Made by a program: the position numbers and the translations under genes
NCBI GenBank assembly: GCA_963839645.1
Contig: CAWIVZ010000001.1
Span: forward strand, 186,001 to 250,000
Source: PALSA-911 sp963839645
GTDB taxonomy: Bacteria > Pseudomonadota > Alphaproteobacteria > Acetobacterales > Acetobacteraceae
DNA: 64,000 nt
Direction of reading: 5' to 3'
Notes under the pieces: model-generated
The model's database searches: none
Seen by the model: the letters and a program-made list of their open reading frames with translations, nothing else
What the model was told of the DNA's origin: nothing
Shown here: piece after piece, positions 28,692 to 38,297 of the stretch
Position numbering within the stretch: position 1 is the first letter of the stretch
Layout: each line of letters opens with the position of its first letter

Positions 28692-31238
28692 ATGACACAG
28701 CCAATAACTCGTCTGCACTATGCTACAGGGGCGAGCCTGGCAACCGACGGGACCTATCCTGCTGGTACCATCGGTTTCAACCTGGCGGACATCAGCAGCG
28801 TTGCAGAACTCGACGCCCTGCCTGCCGGAGTGACCGGGCTTGCCTGGCTTGGCATGGGCAATGGCGTGGATGCCGCATTCCAACTGGCGGTGAACCAATA
28901 TATCGGTGACCCCAAGCTTTACGGCTTCTATCTCATGGATGAGCCCGATCCGTCGGTGGTATCGGCGGCGAACCTCAAGGCTGAGGCGGACTATATTCAT
29001 GCGCATATACCCGGCGCGAAGACCTTTATCACCCTTTTGAATACCGGCACCGATGCAAATCCGGTATTCGGCTTCAACGTGGCCAACACGGATATAGACC
29101 TGTTCGGGTTGGACCCTTACCCAGTCCAGGTACAGTATGGCGGTGCCAACTACAGCATCATTGGCGCTTCCGTGAGCGCAGCCCAGGCGCAGGGAATTCC
29201 TCTCAGCGACATCGTGCCCGTCTACCAGGCCTTTGGGGGTGGTGGATATGCTTCCTGGATTCTACCCACGGCGCCCCAGGAGCAAACGATACTGTCCACC
29301 TGGGGCTCCCTGGTGCCGACGCCGGCATTCGACTATACCTATAGTTGGGCAGTTCAGAACGGCGATACGGCGCTCTCCACGGCACCGTCTGATTTGCAGC
29401 AGGTCTTCGCGGTCCACAACGCCGTTATGCCCGCGCCTCCCAGCAGCGGGGTTCCCCACTACGATCATGTGGTCGTCGTAGTGATGGAGAACCATGATTA
29501 TGGCGAGATCATCGGAAACACGGCACAGGCGCCCTACATCAATAGCCTCGTGACAAGCGGCGCGTTACTGACCAACTATTCCGACTCGGGCTCCCATCCC
29601 AGCGAACCGAACTATTTCGCCCTGTACGCCGGCAGTACATTCGGCGTGACCGATGATAACTTCCACAGCGAGACAAGCCCGTCACTCGCCACAATCCTGC
29701 AGGCCGCGGGCAAGACCTTCACAGGCTTCGTGGAAGGGGGGGGCAGCGATCAAAACCATAATCCCTGGGAGTATTTTCCGGAAGGCACGTCGGTTGAGAA
29801 GGACTTCGCCACATACTGGCCCACAGGTAATTTTTCCAGCTTGCCGGATGTTTCGTTTGTCATTCCGAACGTAAACAATGACATGCATAATGGCACGATC
29901 GCTCAGGGCGATGCGTGGCTGCGAGCCAACATCGACGCCTACGCGCAATGGGCCAAGGCGAATAATTCACTGCTGGATATCGTTTGGGACGAGGGCAGCT
30001 CCGGTGATCACGTCGCCAATATTCTGGTCGGCGCGAACGTCGTCCCGGGCACCTACAGCACTGCTTACGACCACTACAGCACACTCAGCACGATCCTCGC
30101 CGCGAATGGCCTGAGCGGTCCCAACGACGCAGCGACCGCGCCCCCTATCAATGTCTTCGCCACGAGTGTGAACTGCTTTTTGGCAGGCACATGCATAGCG
30201 ACACCTGACGGCAGCGTTCCCGTCGAAGAATTGGCCATCGGCGATCGGGTGCTGGCGAAATTTGCCGGAACAGCACCCGTGCAGTGGATCGGGCGCCGCC
30301 AGATCGATTGCCGCCGCCATCCCGACCCGGAGCGGGTATGGCCAGTGTGTGTGAGACGCGGAGCCTTTGGCGACAACATGCCATTCCGCGACCTCTGGCT
30401 TTCACCCGATCACGCCGTGTTCGTTGACGACGTGCTGATTCCGGTCAGGCAACTGATCAATGGGATGAACATCTTTCAGGAACAGATGGAACGGGTGACC
30501 TACTTCCATGTCGAGTTGGCACGGCACGACGTGCTTACGGCCGAAGGGTTACAGGCCGAAAGTTATCTTGATACCGGCAACCGCGCGATGTTCGCCAATG
30601 GCGGTGCCGAAATGGCGCTGCATCCTGATTTCGCGACCGTGAACGCCGGGCTTGAATGCCGGGAGCGCGATGCCTGTGCTCCGCTTGTGGTGTGCGCCGA
30701 AGAGGTGGAGCCGGTTTGGAGGCGGCTGGCAGCCCGGGCAGAAGCGCTGGGGTATGCGACGTCCGAACCGAGCCTTACGACCGATCCCCGAATTCGACTG
30801 GAGGCGTGCGGACGTGAATTTGCGCCGCTGTCCAATGAGAATGGCTGGCACACATTCGTGTTGCCGCCGGGCACAGATACCGTGCGCCTGGTCTCGCGAG
30901 CGGAATCTCCCGCCAATATCCGCCCCTGGTTGGAGGATCGCCGCCGACTAGGAGTATGCGTGAGCCGGATCAGACTCCGCAGCAGCACAGATCTGATGGA
31001 AATTCCGGTGGATCATCCATCATTCGAGACCGGCTGGTGGGGCACCGAGGGGGAAGGCAACCACCTTTGGCGCTGGACTGACGGGCATGCGGAGCTTCCG
31101 TTACCGGTGATGGATACCGCGAAAAGCCCGATCGTCCTCGAAATCGCCGCAGCCGGGTTCGACGCCTATCGGCTACCGTCCGAGCGAGGGGCTCAAGACA
31201 TACCGGCCTTATGTGGCCGGGGCGCTCACGCCGGCTAA
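28692..31238 (+). CDS. Secreted multidomain protein: GH-like domain, phosphoesterase, Hint domain
   Basis: The protein is 848 aa, with ATG at 28692 and AAGGGG upstream. Residues 1-245 form a GH-like domain (YGFYLMDEPDPS; DLFGLDPYPV; PVYQAFGGGG) shared with the protein at 48787. Residues about 255-490 are a phosphoesterase (YDHVVVVVMENHDYGEII; SHPSEPNYFALYAGS), as in the protein at 53043. Residues about 498-645 are a Hint_2-type domain starting CFLAGTCIATPDGSVPVEEL and ending ESYLDTGNR. The last 200 residues are unrecognised. No classical signal peptide, so another export route is likely. The catalytic role of the first domain is unknown. Confidence 0.8.
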   Translation: MTQPITRLHYATGASLATDGTYPAGTIGFNLADISSVAELDALPAGVTGLAWLGMGNGVDAAFQLAVNQYIGDPKLYGFYLMDEPDPSVVSAANLKAEADYIHAHIPGAKTFITLLNTGTDANPVFGFNVANTDIDLFGLDPYPVQVQYGGANYSIIGASVSAAQAQGIPLSDIVPVYQAFGGGGYASWILPTAPQEQTILSTWGSLVPTPAFDYTYSWAVQNGDTALSTAPSDLQQVFAVHNAVMPAPPSSGVPHYDHVVVVVMENHDYGEIIGNTAQAPYINSLVTSGALLTNYSDSGSHPSEPNYFALYAGSTFGVTDDNFHSETSPSLATILQAAGKTFTGFVEGGGSDQNHNPWEYFPEGTSVEKDFATYWPTGNFSSLPDVSFVIPNVNNDMHNGTIAQGDAWLRANIDAYAQWAKANNSLLDIVWDEGSSGDHVANILVGANVVPGTYSTAYDHYSTLSTILAANGLSGPNDAATAPPINVFATSVNCFLAGTCIATPDGSVPVEELAIGDRVLAKFAGTAPVQWIGRRQIDCRRHPDPERVWPVCVRRGAFGDNMPFRDLWLSPDHAVFVDDVLIPVRQLINGMNIFQEQMERVTYFHVELARHDVLTAEGLQAESYLDTGNRAMFANGGAEMALHPDFATVNAGLECRERDACAPLVVCAEEVEPVWRRLAARAEALGYATSEPSLTTDPRIRLEACGREFAPLSNENGWHTFVLPPGTDTVRLVSRAESPANIRPWLEDRRRLGVCVSRIRLRSSTDLMEIPVDHPSFETGWWGTEGEGNHLWRWTDGHAELPLPVMDTAKSPIVLEIAAAGFDAYRLPSERGAQDIPALCGRGAHAG

Positions 31239-31272
31239 GGCTTTCTACAAAATTAAGCCTTTCGGCACCCTG

Positions 31273-31884
31273 TTAGAACCGCCGCTCGGGAACCGATATC
31301 ACGTCTCCCGGCTGAACCAGGGTCTGACGCATCACTCGTCCTTCGACCGCCCGGCCGTTCGTGGTGCGAACGATCAATGCGTAGTCTTCGACGGCGCGAT
31401 AGGTAAAGCCGCCGGCGATGGCCACGGCCGATAATACGGTCATTCCCGGCTGGTAGGGAAATTGCCCCGGCTTTGCCACTTCGCCCAGCACGAAGATCGG
31501 CCGATAGGTCACCACCTCCACCGCGACACTGGGATTTCGGAACAGGTTCTTTTCCTTCAGCAGGCCGGAGACGCTTTCTTCCAACTCCGCTGTGCTGAGG
31601 CCCGCCGCCTTCACGTTGCCAAGAAGGGGAACGGCAATGTTGCCGCTATCGCTGACCCGAAATTCGCCGGTCAATTGCTGATCGCCGAACGTGATGATCC
31701 GTAGTACATCGCCGGGACCTAACCGGTAGACACCGGCCGGCTCTTCCGGAAGCGGCGGCATATCTGCGCTCGACGTGCAGGCGGCGAGGGTTGCCCCGGC
31801 TGTAAGAAAAAGGAAGAAGCGTCGCCCGCCCGGATTAGGAACACCTCTGGAGTTCCGAAAATCTCGAGGCCAATAAAAGTTCAC
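31273..31884 (-). CDS. Polysaccharide export lipoprotein (Wza/KpsD-type)
   Basis: About 203 aa. I chose the GTG at 31884 because GGGGAG precedes it and it gives a lipoprotein signal (RRFFLFLTAGATLAAC, Cys after the lipobox). The mature part YRLGPGDVLRIITFGDQQLT is the poly_export domain, followed by SLBB-like repeats (YVLGEVAKPG-type FVLGEVAKPGQFPYQPGM). It forms the outer-membrane or periplasmic channel for exopolysaccharide. The frame is open upstream to 32085 with no good start. Confidence 0.88.
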   Translation of the reverse strand: MNFYWPRDFRNSRGVPNPGGRRFFLFLTAGATLAACTSSADMPPLPEEPAGVYRLGPGDVLRIITFGDQQLTGEFRVSDSGNIAVPLLGNVKAAGLSTAELEESVSGLLKEKNLFRNPSVAVEVVTYRPIFVLGEVAKPGQFPYQPGMTVLSAVAIAGGFTYRAVEDYALIVRTTNGRAVEGRVMRQTLVQPGDVISVPERRF

Positions 31885-32130
31885 GGCAGGCTCCCCGATG
31901 GCAACACGAGTGATCAAAAACCAGGTACTCGACCCGGATATATCGTGGCCGCGCTTCATGCTCAGCCACATGGCCGCAGGATCAGAGAATTCGCATATAC
32001 GCAGCCGACGATACGCCGCATTTCGGATCGCTCCGGAGGTTGCCCGATACTCGATGTAATCGCAACGGGTTTTTCCGACAAACATGGAAGTTCTGGTGGT
32101 AACCGAATAGCCGCAGCACCGGACGATCGC

Positions 32131-32910
32131 TCACGGCCGCCCGCATGGCGCCGTTGTAAACCGGCAGAGAGGGTTTGTCGGCGATGCCCCGGAGGCGACG
32201 CCTTGTCCGAGCCCTGGACCCATGGTGACCTGCCATGCCTGCTCCATTTTGGACAGAATTACTTGTCTGGGGGTCATAATGTTTCTGGCGTAATGTGCCT
32301 GAACCCGTTTACGATATAGCTCGGCTAAAGCGGTGGTTTGAGAGTGGTAATAGCCAATAGCCGTCTGCCAGCTTCCTGTCGCGTGATAGAGGCTTTGCAG
32401 AAAGCGCGCCGCATACTCGGCGTTCTGCGTGGGGTCGAAGGCTTCTTCAAGACTGCGAAAGGCATTCGGATGATGCCAAAGGTTGATCTGCATACATCCA
32501 ACGTCGATCAGTCGCATGCCGCCCTGCTGCTGGCGCCGTACCCAATCCACCGCTTCGGAAGCGTCGTCGAAGAACACGCCTTGGCCCTGAGCATTCGCGG
32601 TCCAGGGCCAAGGCCGCATCGATCCGGTGGCGGGATCGAGACGCCCACTCTCCACATTGCCAATCGCCAGCAGCAATCCCGCCGGAATGCTGTAGATCTG
32701 CTCGGCCCTCTGGATTGCCGTCCGACAGCCGACGGGCCCGGACCGGGCGAACGGCCGGGCGACGGATCTGTACCAGGGCAGCGATGGCCTGCTGCCTGCG
32801 TTCCGGCTGCTTGTCGTCACGATCGGCAAGTGACTGCGCAGTTCGGGTGTAACATCCGGCTCTTTCGCAGACGCCGGCTTGCGCGCACCAACAAAGTCGC
32901 CGGCGCACAA
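32131..32910 (-). CDS. Lytic transglycosylase-like protein (SLT domain)
   Basis: About 260 aa. The soluble lytic transglycosylase domain includes AEQIYSIPAGLLLAIGNVES with the catalytic Glu, then DVGCMQINLWHHP and AARFLQSLYHATGSWQTAIG. The first allowed start (TTG at 32910) lies inside a signal-peptide-like stretch, ATFGLVFLLAIGFLCAGD, that continues upstream in the same frame without ATG, GTG or TTG. The true start may be a rare codon or may be hidden by a frameshift. It may open peptidoglycan for the export machinery. Divergent from the barrel gene. Confidence 0.8.
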   Translation of the reverse strand: MCAGDFVGARKPASAKEPDVTPELRSHLPIVTTSSRNAGSRPSLPWYRSVARPFARSGPVGCRTAIQRAEQIYSIPAGLLLAIGNVESGRLDPATGSMRPWPWTANAQGQGVFFDDASEAVDWVRRQQQGGMRLIDVGCMQINLWHHPNAFRSLEEAFDPTQNAEYAARFLQSLYHATGSWQTAIGYYHSQTTALAELYRKRVQAHYARNIMTPRQVILSKMEQAWQVTMGPGLGQGVASGASPTNPLCRFTTAPCGRP

Positions 32911-33087
32911 AAACCCAATCGCAAGCAGAAAGACGAGGCCAAAGGTCGCGATCGACTTCGGAATGACCAGATCCTCACGCAGGCAGAGATTAGGGATTTG
33001 ATCGATGTCGTATGGATACCAGAGTACTTACTTGAAAGAAACCTGTTTTACGCAAGGGCGCTCCAGTTGAGGCACTGTCCGTGGGCT

Positions 33088-34395
33088 TTGAATGCGCATA
33101 GGGTCCGATCAAAACGAACGGGTTCTTGGCGAGGTGCAGCCCACGTGGCTGTCTTGCTTGTGCTCTTTGCCGTGTGGATGTGGCCAAGAGCCTCTTGTGC
33201 GCAGATCCTGGAAAAATATATCCCGACGAATATAACGGGCTTCGACGTGAACCCCGGCGTGACCGTGATATCCCGCCTGCGGCCGGAATACGATGCCCCC
33301 GGCATACGCGTGGGAGAGGTGGTCTTTCGCCCGCAAGTACTCGAGAGCGTCGGCTACGACACGGCTCCGGTACCAGGGCAGAACGGCGGCAGTTCGCTCG
33401 TGATATCGCAAGCCAAGGTCACGGCCGACACCCAATGGTCGCGGAATCATCTGGGAGTGGGAGCGAGCGTTTACGACGTTCGATATCTCAGTCTTCCGCT
33501 GCAATCCTACACGAATTGGAACGTCGGCATAAACGGGTCCTACGATATTGGACGCGATACCATCTTGGCCGAATACGCTCATTACAACCTCAACCAGCTG
33601 CCAACCGGGGTCGGCAGCGTTGGCCTGCAGCAGCCTCAGCCATACCAATCGGACGAAGCCACGATCGGCTACAGAAGTCTGCACGGACCCTGGACCTTCG
33701 TTCCGACATTCAGGGTCGATGCGATACGATACAGCAACCTCGTCAATCCCGATGGCACCGTGCAGACCGGCAACGCGTCTGACCGGAACGTCGAGACCGC
33801 CAGCCTTGAAACGCTGTATGAGGTCGCAACGCAGCGCAGCATCGTCTTTGTCGTCCGGGAAACGTCGGCTCAATATCTAAATGGACAGCCGAGGCGGAAC
33901 TACAACGATCTCGCGGTGCTCGCCGGCCTCGACTTCGGTGCCGAGGGCGTCTTCCGCTACCGGGCGCTGGCTGGCTATGAATTCCGCAATTACGAAAACG
34001 CGGCTTACAAGAGCCATGCCGCGCCGATCGTGGAGGGTAGTGTCATATGGACCGCCACCGGCCTAACCACGGTCACCGGCAGCGTCATCTACCGTATAGA
34101 AGATGCCAATGAAGATGCCTTTCTGGGCTATCAGTATACCCGGTTACGACTGGGCATCGATCATGAATATCTGCGGAATGTGTTGCTTCAGGGCTATATT
34201 TCCGTCGAGAATGCGAACTATCTGCAGTCCTCGACCCATCAGACCCTGTACGATGCCGGCATCGGCGTCACGTGGCTGCTCAATCGGAATGTCCGGCTGA
34301 CCGCGAGCTACGACTTCTCCTACACGCAACAGAATGCGGCGCCAGGAAACTATGCTCGCAACATCATGCTGCTGCAACTTCGGTTCGGGCTCTGA
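33088..34395 (+). CDS. Outer-membrane beta-barrel protein of the polysaccharide locus
   Basis: About 435 aa. A hydrophobic leader (VAVLLVLFAVWMWPRASCAQ) is followed by a protein of alternating aromatic strands (VGASVYDVRYLSLPLQ; FRYRALAGYEFRNYENA) ending in a C-terminal LQLRFGL, with terminal Leu after Phe-Gly as in outer-membrane barrels. It resembles the BBP2-type barrels found in Acetobacteraceae exopolysaccharide clusters. The start is uncertain: TTG at 33088 or GTG at 33145. The frame stays open far upstream, but that part overlaps the divergent gene and is not coding. Confidence 0.7.
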   Translation: MNAHRVRSKRTGSWRGAAHVAVLLVLFAVWMWPRASCAQILEKYIPTNITGFDVNPGVTVISRLRPEYDAPGIRVGEVVFRPQVLESVGYDTAPVPGQNGGSSLVISQAKVTADTQWSRNHLGVGASVYDVRYLSLPLQSYTNWNVGINGSYDIGRDTILAEYAHYNLNQLPTGVGSVGLQQPQPYQSDEATIGYRSLHGPWTFVPTFRVDAIRYSNLVNPDGTVQTGNASDRNVETASLETLYEVATQRSIVFVVRETSAQYLNGQPRRNYNDLAVLAGLDFGAEGVFRYRALAGYEFRNYENAAYKSHAAPIVEGSVIWTATGLTTVTGSVIYRIEDANEDAFLGYQYTRLRLGIDHEYLRNVLLQGYISVENANYLQSSTHQTLYDAGIGVTWLLNRNVRLTASYDFSYTQQNAAPGNYARNIMLLQLRFGL

Positions 34396-34565
34396 TTACC
34401 CGGATACTGCCCGGACACGAGGTCCGACCGGAGCTTCGGCGTCTACCGGGACTGGCCGGTGCAGCATGGCCCGCGCTGATGGAAGCGCCGGTCATGCTCC
34501 AGGCGCTTGTGGTTGGAGGCAACCTTATCCCTTCGGATGATTCCATCTGATCGGATCGAGTTGGC

Positions 34566-35573
34566 CTAGGTCATGAAGCTCGCGCCCTCCCGCACCCGGC
34601 CGCTGCCGAGGCGGTGGCGCCACCAGGCGACCGTGCGATCAAGACCCTCGCGCAATTCGATCCGCGGCCGCCATCCGGCATCCTCCGCCAGCCGGCTGCT
34701 GTCGGCTTGCAGCACCAGAACCTCCGATTTGTCAGGCCGGTAGCGCTCCGTCTCGTGCACGATCGGTTTGCGGCAATCCGTGATATTGGCAGCCATCGCG
34801 ATCATATCGCCGACCGTGACGGTATTGCCGGTGCCCGCGTTGTAGGCCCGGCCGAACTCGATCGTGCTGGAACGGCCGATCGCCAGGAATGCCGCCACGG
34901 TATCGGCCACGAACGTGAAATCGCGCTTCGTCGTCAGGGCGCCGACCCGGATCACCGCACAGGCGGGATCGAGCATTTGGCGGATTACGGTAGGGATGAC
35001 GGCGCGTTCGCTCTGCCGGGGGCCGTAGGTGTTGAATGGCCGCAGGATGGCGACCCGCAACCCGAACGACCGTGCGAACGCCTCGGCCATCATGTCCGCG
35101 CCGATCTTCGAAGCCGAGTAAGGCGACTGGCCCTGCAACGGATGACTTTCGTTGATCGGCACGGTGATGGCGGTGCCGTACACTTCGCTGGTCGAGGTGT
35201 GAACGATGCGCTGCACACCGCTTTCCCGTGCCGCTTCCAATACATTGAACGTTCCGGTGACATTGGTATCAATGTAGGATTGGCCGGCAACGTACGAATG
35301 CGGTATGGCAATGAGTGCGGCAAGATGGAAGACGATATCCTGCTCGCGCACGATATGGCGGACAAAGGCGGCGTCGCGCACGTCGCCGCGCTCCAGGGTC
35401 AGGCGGGACTTCACATCGGCCGGCAGGTCGTCCAGCCAGCCATGCGCATCAAACGAATTGTACAGGCTGAGCGCAGTGACGATCGCCCCCTGATCCACGA
35501 GCGCCTGGGACAAGTGGGATCCGATGAAGCCGTCGGCACCCGTGACCAAAACCCTTATGCCCTGATAGTCCAA
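34566..35573 (-). CDS. NAD-dependent nucleotide-sugar 4,6-dehydratase/epimerase (LegB-like)
   Basis: A 335-aa extended SDR. The NAD-binding VTGADGFIGSH is at the N-terminus, the catalytic TSEVYG Ser/Thr at mid-protein and SPYSASKIGAD supplies Tyr and Lys. FNTYGPRQSERAVIP is typical of the LegB/dTDP-glucose dehydratase-like group. The start is a TTG at 35573 with AAGGAG seven bases upstream; no ATG is available. With the aminotransferase at 36379 it would make a 4-amino-deoxysugar nucleotide. Confidence 0.85.
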   Translation of the reverse strand: MDYQGIRVLVTGADGFIGSHLSQALVDQGAIVTALSLYNSFDAHGWLDDLPADVKSRLTLERGDVRDAAFVRHIVREQDIVFHLAALIAIPHSYVAGQSYIDTNVTGTFNVLEAARESGVQRIVHTSTSEVYGTAITVPINESHPLQGQSPYSASKIGADMMAEAFARSFGLRVAILRPFNTYGPRQSERAVIPTVIRQMLDPACAVIRVGALTTKRDFTFVADTVAAFLAIGRSSTIEFGRAYNAGTGNTVTVGDMIAMAANITDCRKPIVHETERYRPDKSEVLVLQADSSRLAEDAGWRPRIELREGLDRTVAWWRHRLGSGRVREGASFMT

Positions 35574-35614
35574 GTCGCGCTCCTTCCTGCTTCCGCGGTA
35601 TCGTGCGCCACGCG

Positions 35615-36382
35615 TTAGGATAACCGGTCGAACAGCTCGATGTCGCCGGGACCGTTGGATTGCCCTGTATGCCGGCGCATCCATTCTTCCATTTCGCTGA
35701 CCGTGTTCCTGCTGACTTGTGGAAGACCGACCCAGCCGAGCACGGCGGCGATGGAAAGGATGATCCATTCGATGTCGCGGACAAACGTTCGCGCCGGGTA
35801 ATAGGTCAGATCGATCCGTGCCTTGGCCGGGAACAGCACCGCCCGGTAGACAATCTCGGGGTCCTCGTCGCGGATGTAGAGCGCGCTCTCATTGCGGAAC
35901 ATCGCTTGTGCCGGCCCGAGAATGCCTGGCTTGTAGTTCAGCAAAAGGCTGTAACCGCGCGAGAAGCAGTCCTCAAAATGCGGCGTTTCCGGCCTTGGGC
36001 CCACGACCGACATTTCACCCTTGAGCACATTCCAGAGTTGCGGCAGTTCGTCGAGCTTCGTCCGCTCCAGGAACCAACCCACCCGCGTCAGGCGGGGGTC
36101 GTTGCTGACGGTCAGGGCTCCGCCCCCGGCCGTTCCACCGGCCGCAAATTTGCGGAACTTATGAAGGCGAAACCGCCGCCCGTATTGACCAATGCGCGTT
36201 TGCGAAAAGAAGACCGGCCTGCCGCTGTCGACAACAATGGCCAAGGCGATCAGCAGCATGAACGGCGCCATGCAGACCAGGCACATGGCGGCGAACGGAA
36301 TGTCGAAAAGAAGGGCCCGTGCAGATCCGCGCGCCGTCCATGCCGGTTTCGACGATCGTGGCGTCGTCTCGCCGCCCATCAT
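35615..36382 (-). CDS. Initiating sugar transferase (undecaprenyl-phosphate sugar-1-P transferase)
   Basis: The protein is 255 aa. One N-terminal membrane helix (FAAMCLVCMAPFMLLIALAI) precedes the catalytic bacterial sugar transferase domain: PVFFSQTRIGQYGRRF, then LERTKLDELPQLWNVLKGEM and SVVGPRPE. It is of the short PglC-like class, without the multi-helix WbaP domain. It puts the first sugar on the lipid carrier at the inner membrane. It overlaps the aminotransferase gene by 4 bp. Confidence 0.93.
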   Translation of the reverse strand: MMGGETTPRSSKPAWTARGSARALLFDIPFAAMCLVCMAPFMLLIALAIVVDSGRPVFFSQTRIGQYGRRFRLHKFRKFAAGGTAGGGALTVSNDPRLTRVGWFLERTKLDELPQLWNVLKGEMSVVGPRPETPHFEDCFSRGYSLLLNYKPGILGPAQAMFRNESALYIRDEDPEIVYRAVLFPAKARIDLTYYPARTFVRDIEWIILSIAAVLGWVGLPQVSRNTVSEMEEWMRRHTGQSNGPGDIELFDRLS

Positions 36383-37512
36383 TGCAGCCGCCTGCCGGGG
36401 GAGCGCGCGAGGCTCTTGGCGAGCGTCAGGACGACGTGTTCCACCTGGGCATCCATCATCTTGGGGTGCAGCGGCAAGGTCAGTTCACGCGCCCCGAATT
36501 CCTCCGTGACCGCCAGATTAACGGGTAGGAAACGGTCCTGATAAAGGGACAGCGTATGGACCGGAGGGTAATGGATCGTGGTCTGAATTTCACTATCCCG
36601 CAGTTCGCCGATCACCCGGTCGCGATCGACGCCGCCGGGCAGCACCACAGGAAGAATATGATGACACGAGACGCGGTTGGTGGAGAACGCCATCGTGACC
36701 TCGGGGCAATGCTCCTGAAGGCAGGCTTCATAGGCCTTGGTCAGCGCACGCCGCCGTTCGTTCCAGTCGTACAATTTCCCTAACTGAACCAGCCCGATGG
36801 CCGCGTTCAATTCGTTCATGCGGTAGTTGTAGCCGAGCATGGTCACGTCATAGGTCACGGCCCGGGCCAGCAACCGATGAATGGTGGAGCTGGTCAATCC
36901 ATGACCGCGGGCCTGGCGTATCCTGCTCAGGGTCGCCTGGTCGCCAGCGATCACCATGCCGCCTTCCGCGGTCGTCATGTTCTTGTTGCCGTAGAAGCTG
37001 AACACGGCGGCGTCGCCGAAGATGGGGCCGCGTTGCCGGCCCACCGCATGCGCGGAATCCTCGATAAGCGCCAAGCCCCTCGCATCGGCAAACGCCCGCC
37101 AGGCCTCGGGATCGGCCAGCTGCCCGGCGTAGTGCATAACGATCACGGCCTTTGTGCGCGGCGTGCACTTGGCCGCGGCGTCGGATATGGACATCAACGG
37201 CATGTTCAGCGATTCGATGTCGACGAAGACCGGCCGCGCGCCGCAGTAGAGCACCACGTTGGCAGTGGCCACAAACGTCATGGACGGCACCAGAACCTCG
37301 TCGCCAGGGCCGATACCGAGCGCATCGATCGCCAGATGCAAACCGGCGGTGCAGGAATTGACCGCCACCGCCTCGGCCGCCCCGTGCTCCTTCGCGAACG
37401 CCTGCTCGAAAGCCTGAACCTGGCCCCCCATCGTGATCCAGTTACTGTCGATCACGGCCTTCAGTGCCGTCTTTTCGTCCTCGCCAAGATTCGGCTCCGA
37501 AACTAATAACAC
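36379..37512 (-). CDS. DegT/DnrJ/EryC1 family sugar aminotransferase
   Basis: This 377-aa PLP enzyme adds an amino group to a keto-sugar nucleotide. SNWITMGGQVQAFEQAFA and VNSCTAGLHLAIDALGIGPG open the fold. EDSAHAVG has the PLP-pairing Asp, and FSFYGNKNMTTAEGGM the PLP Lys. The substrate is probably the 4-keto product of the neighbouring dehydratase. It lies between the nucleotidyltransferase and sugar transferase genes in one direction. Confidence 0.93.
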   Translation of the reverse strand: MLLVSEPNLGEDEKTALKAVIDSNWITMGGQVQAFEQAFAKEHGAAEAVAVNSCTAGLHLAIDALGIGPGDEVLVPSMTFVATANVVLYCGARPVFVDIESLNMPLMSISDAAAKCTPRTKAVIVMHYAGQLADPEAWRAFADARGLALIEDSAHAVGRQRGPIFGDAAVFSFYGNKNMTTAEGGMVIAGDQATLSRIRQARGHGLTSSTIHRLLARAVTYDVTMLGYNYRMNELNAAIGLVQLGKLYDWNERRRALTKAYEACLQEHCPEVTMAFSTNRVSCHHILPVVLPGGVDRDRVIGELRDSEIQTTIHYPPVHTLSLYQDRFLPVNLAVTEEFGARELTLPLHPKMMDAQVEHVVLTLAKSLARSPGRRLQ

Positions 37513-37556
37513 TTATCTGTCTCCTGCAATGCCTGGCCTGGGATCTGCGCGTCCGG

Positions 37557-38297
37557 CTAGCTCGCCGCAGCGGATTCGAATGTCAGCGGTGCGGTCTCGA
37601 AGGCCGGCGCACCGTCTTCCCAGCCTAGTTCCTGGGCCTTCTGAAAATCCTCGGGGCGGCCGATATCGAGCCAGAAGCCGCTATGCAGGAATGTGCCTAC
37701 GGGATGGCCCAGATCCAGCATACGGAACATCAGATCGTCGAAACCAAATGGAACCCCCGACGGTATGTGGTCGAGCATCTCGGGCTCCATGCAGTAGATT
37801 CCCATGCTGACCAAATGCCGTAGATGCGGCTTTTCCCGGAACTGCGTCACCACGCCACCGCTGCTTTCGATCACCCCGAAATCCATTCGGATGTTCTTCT
37901 CGGTCGTGGCAATGGTCAGCGCCTGGCCGCTCTGCCGGTGGCAGGAAGCGAAGGCACGCAGGCTGAGGTCCGTCAGCAGATCGCCGTTCAGCACCAGGAA
38001 CGTGGTATCGAGTTCCTCGCGCAGCAGGCTGAGCGCTCCCATGGTGCCGAGCGGTTCAGGCTCTTCCGTGTAGTTGATGCGCAGGTCCCATTGGCGTCCA
38101 TCGCCGCAAAAGCTCTGGATAAGGTGGCCGAGATAGCCGGTGGTGACATACACGTCGTAGATGCCGTTTCGGCGGAGCCATTTGAGCAGCAACTCCAAGA
38201 CGGGCCTCGATCCTACCGGCATCAGAGGCTTTGGCAGGACCGTCGTGTAGGGACGCAGGCGCATGCCCTTTCCGCCCGATTGGATGACTGCCTTCAT
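37557..38297 (-). CDS. Sugar nucleotidyltransferase (NDP-hexose pyrophosphorylase-like)
   Basis: The protein is 246 aa. QSGGKGMRLRPYT plus PKPLMPVGSRP is the nucleotide-binding signature. VLNGDLLTD contains the metal-binding Asp, and GEPLGTMGALSLL-type EPLGTMGALSLLREE follows. It activates a sugar 1-phosphate as an NDP-sugar. First gene of the leftward dehydratase/aminotransferase/transferase group. Confidence 0.92.
   Translation of the reverse strand: MKAVIQSGGKGMRLRPYTTVLPKPLMPVGSRPVLELLLKWLRRNGIYDVYVTTGYLGHLIQSFCGDGRQWDLRINYTEEPEPLGTMGALSLLREELDTTFLVLNGDLLTDLSLRAFASCHRQSGQALTIATTEKNIRMDFGVIESSGGVVTQFREKPHLRHLVSMGIYCMEPEMLDHIPSGVPFGFDDLMFRMLDLGHPVGTFLHSGFWLDIGRPEDFQKAQELGWEDGAPAFETAPLTFESAAAS

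Noticed and set aside
32338..33087. N-terminal extension of the outer-membrane barrel gene
   Set aside because: It overlaps the divergent transglycosylase gene, and the signal peptide lies after 33088.
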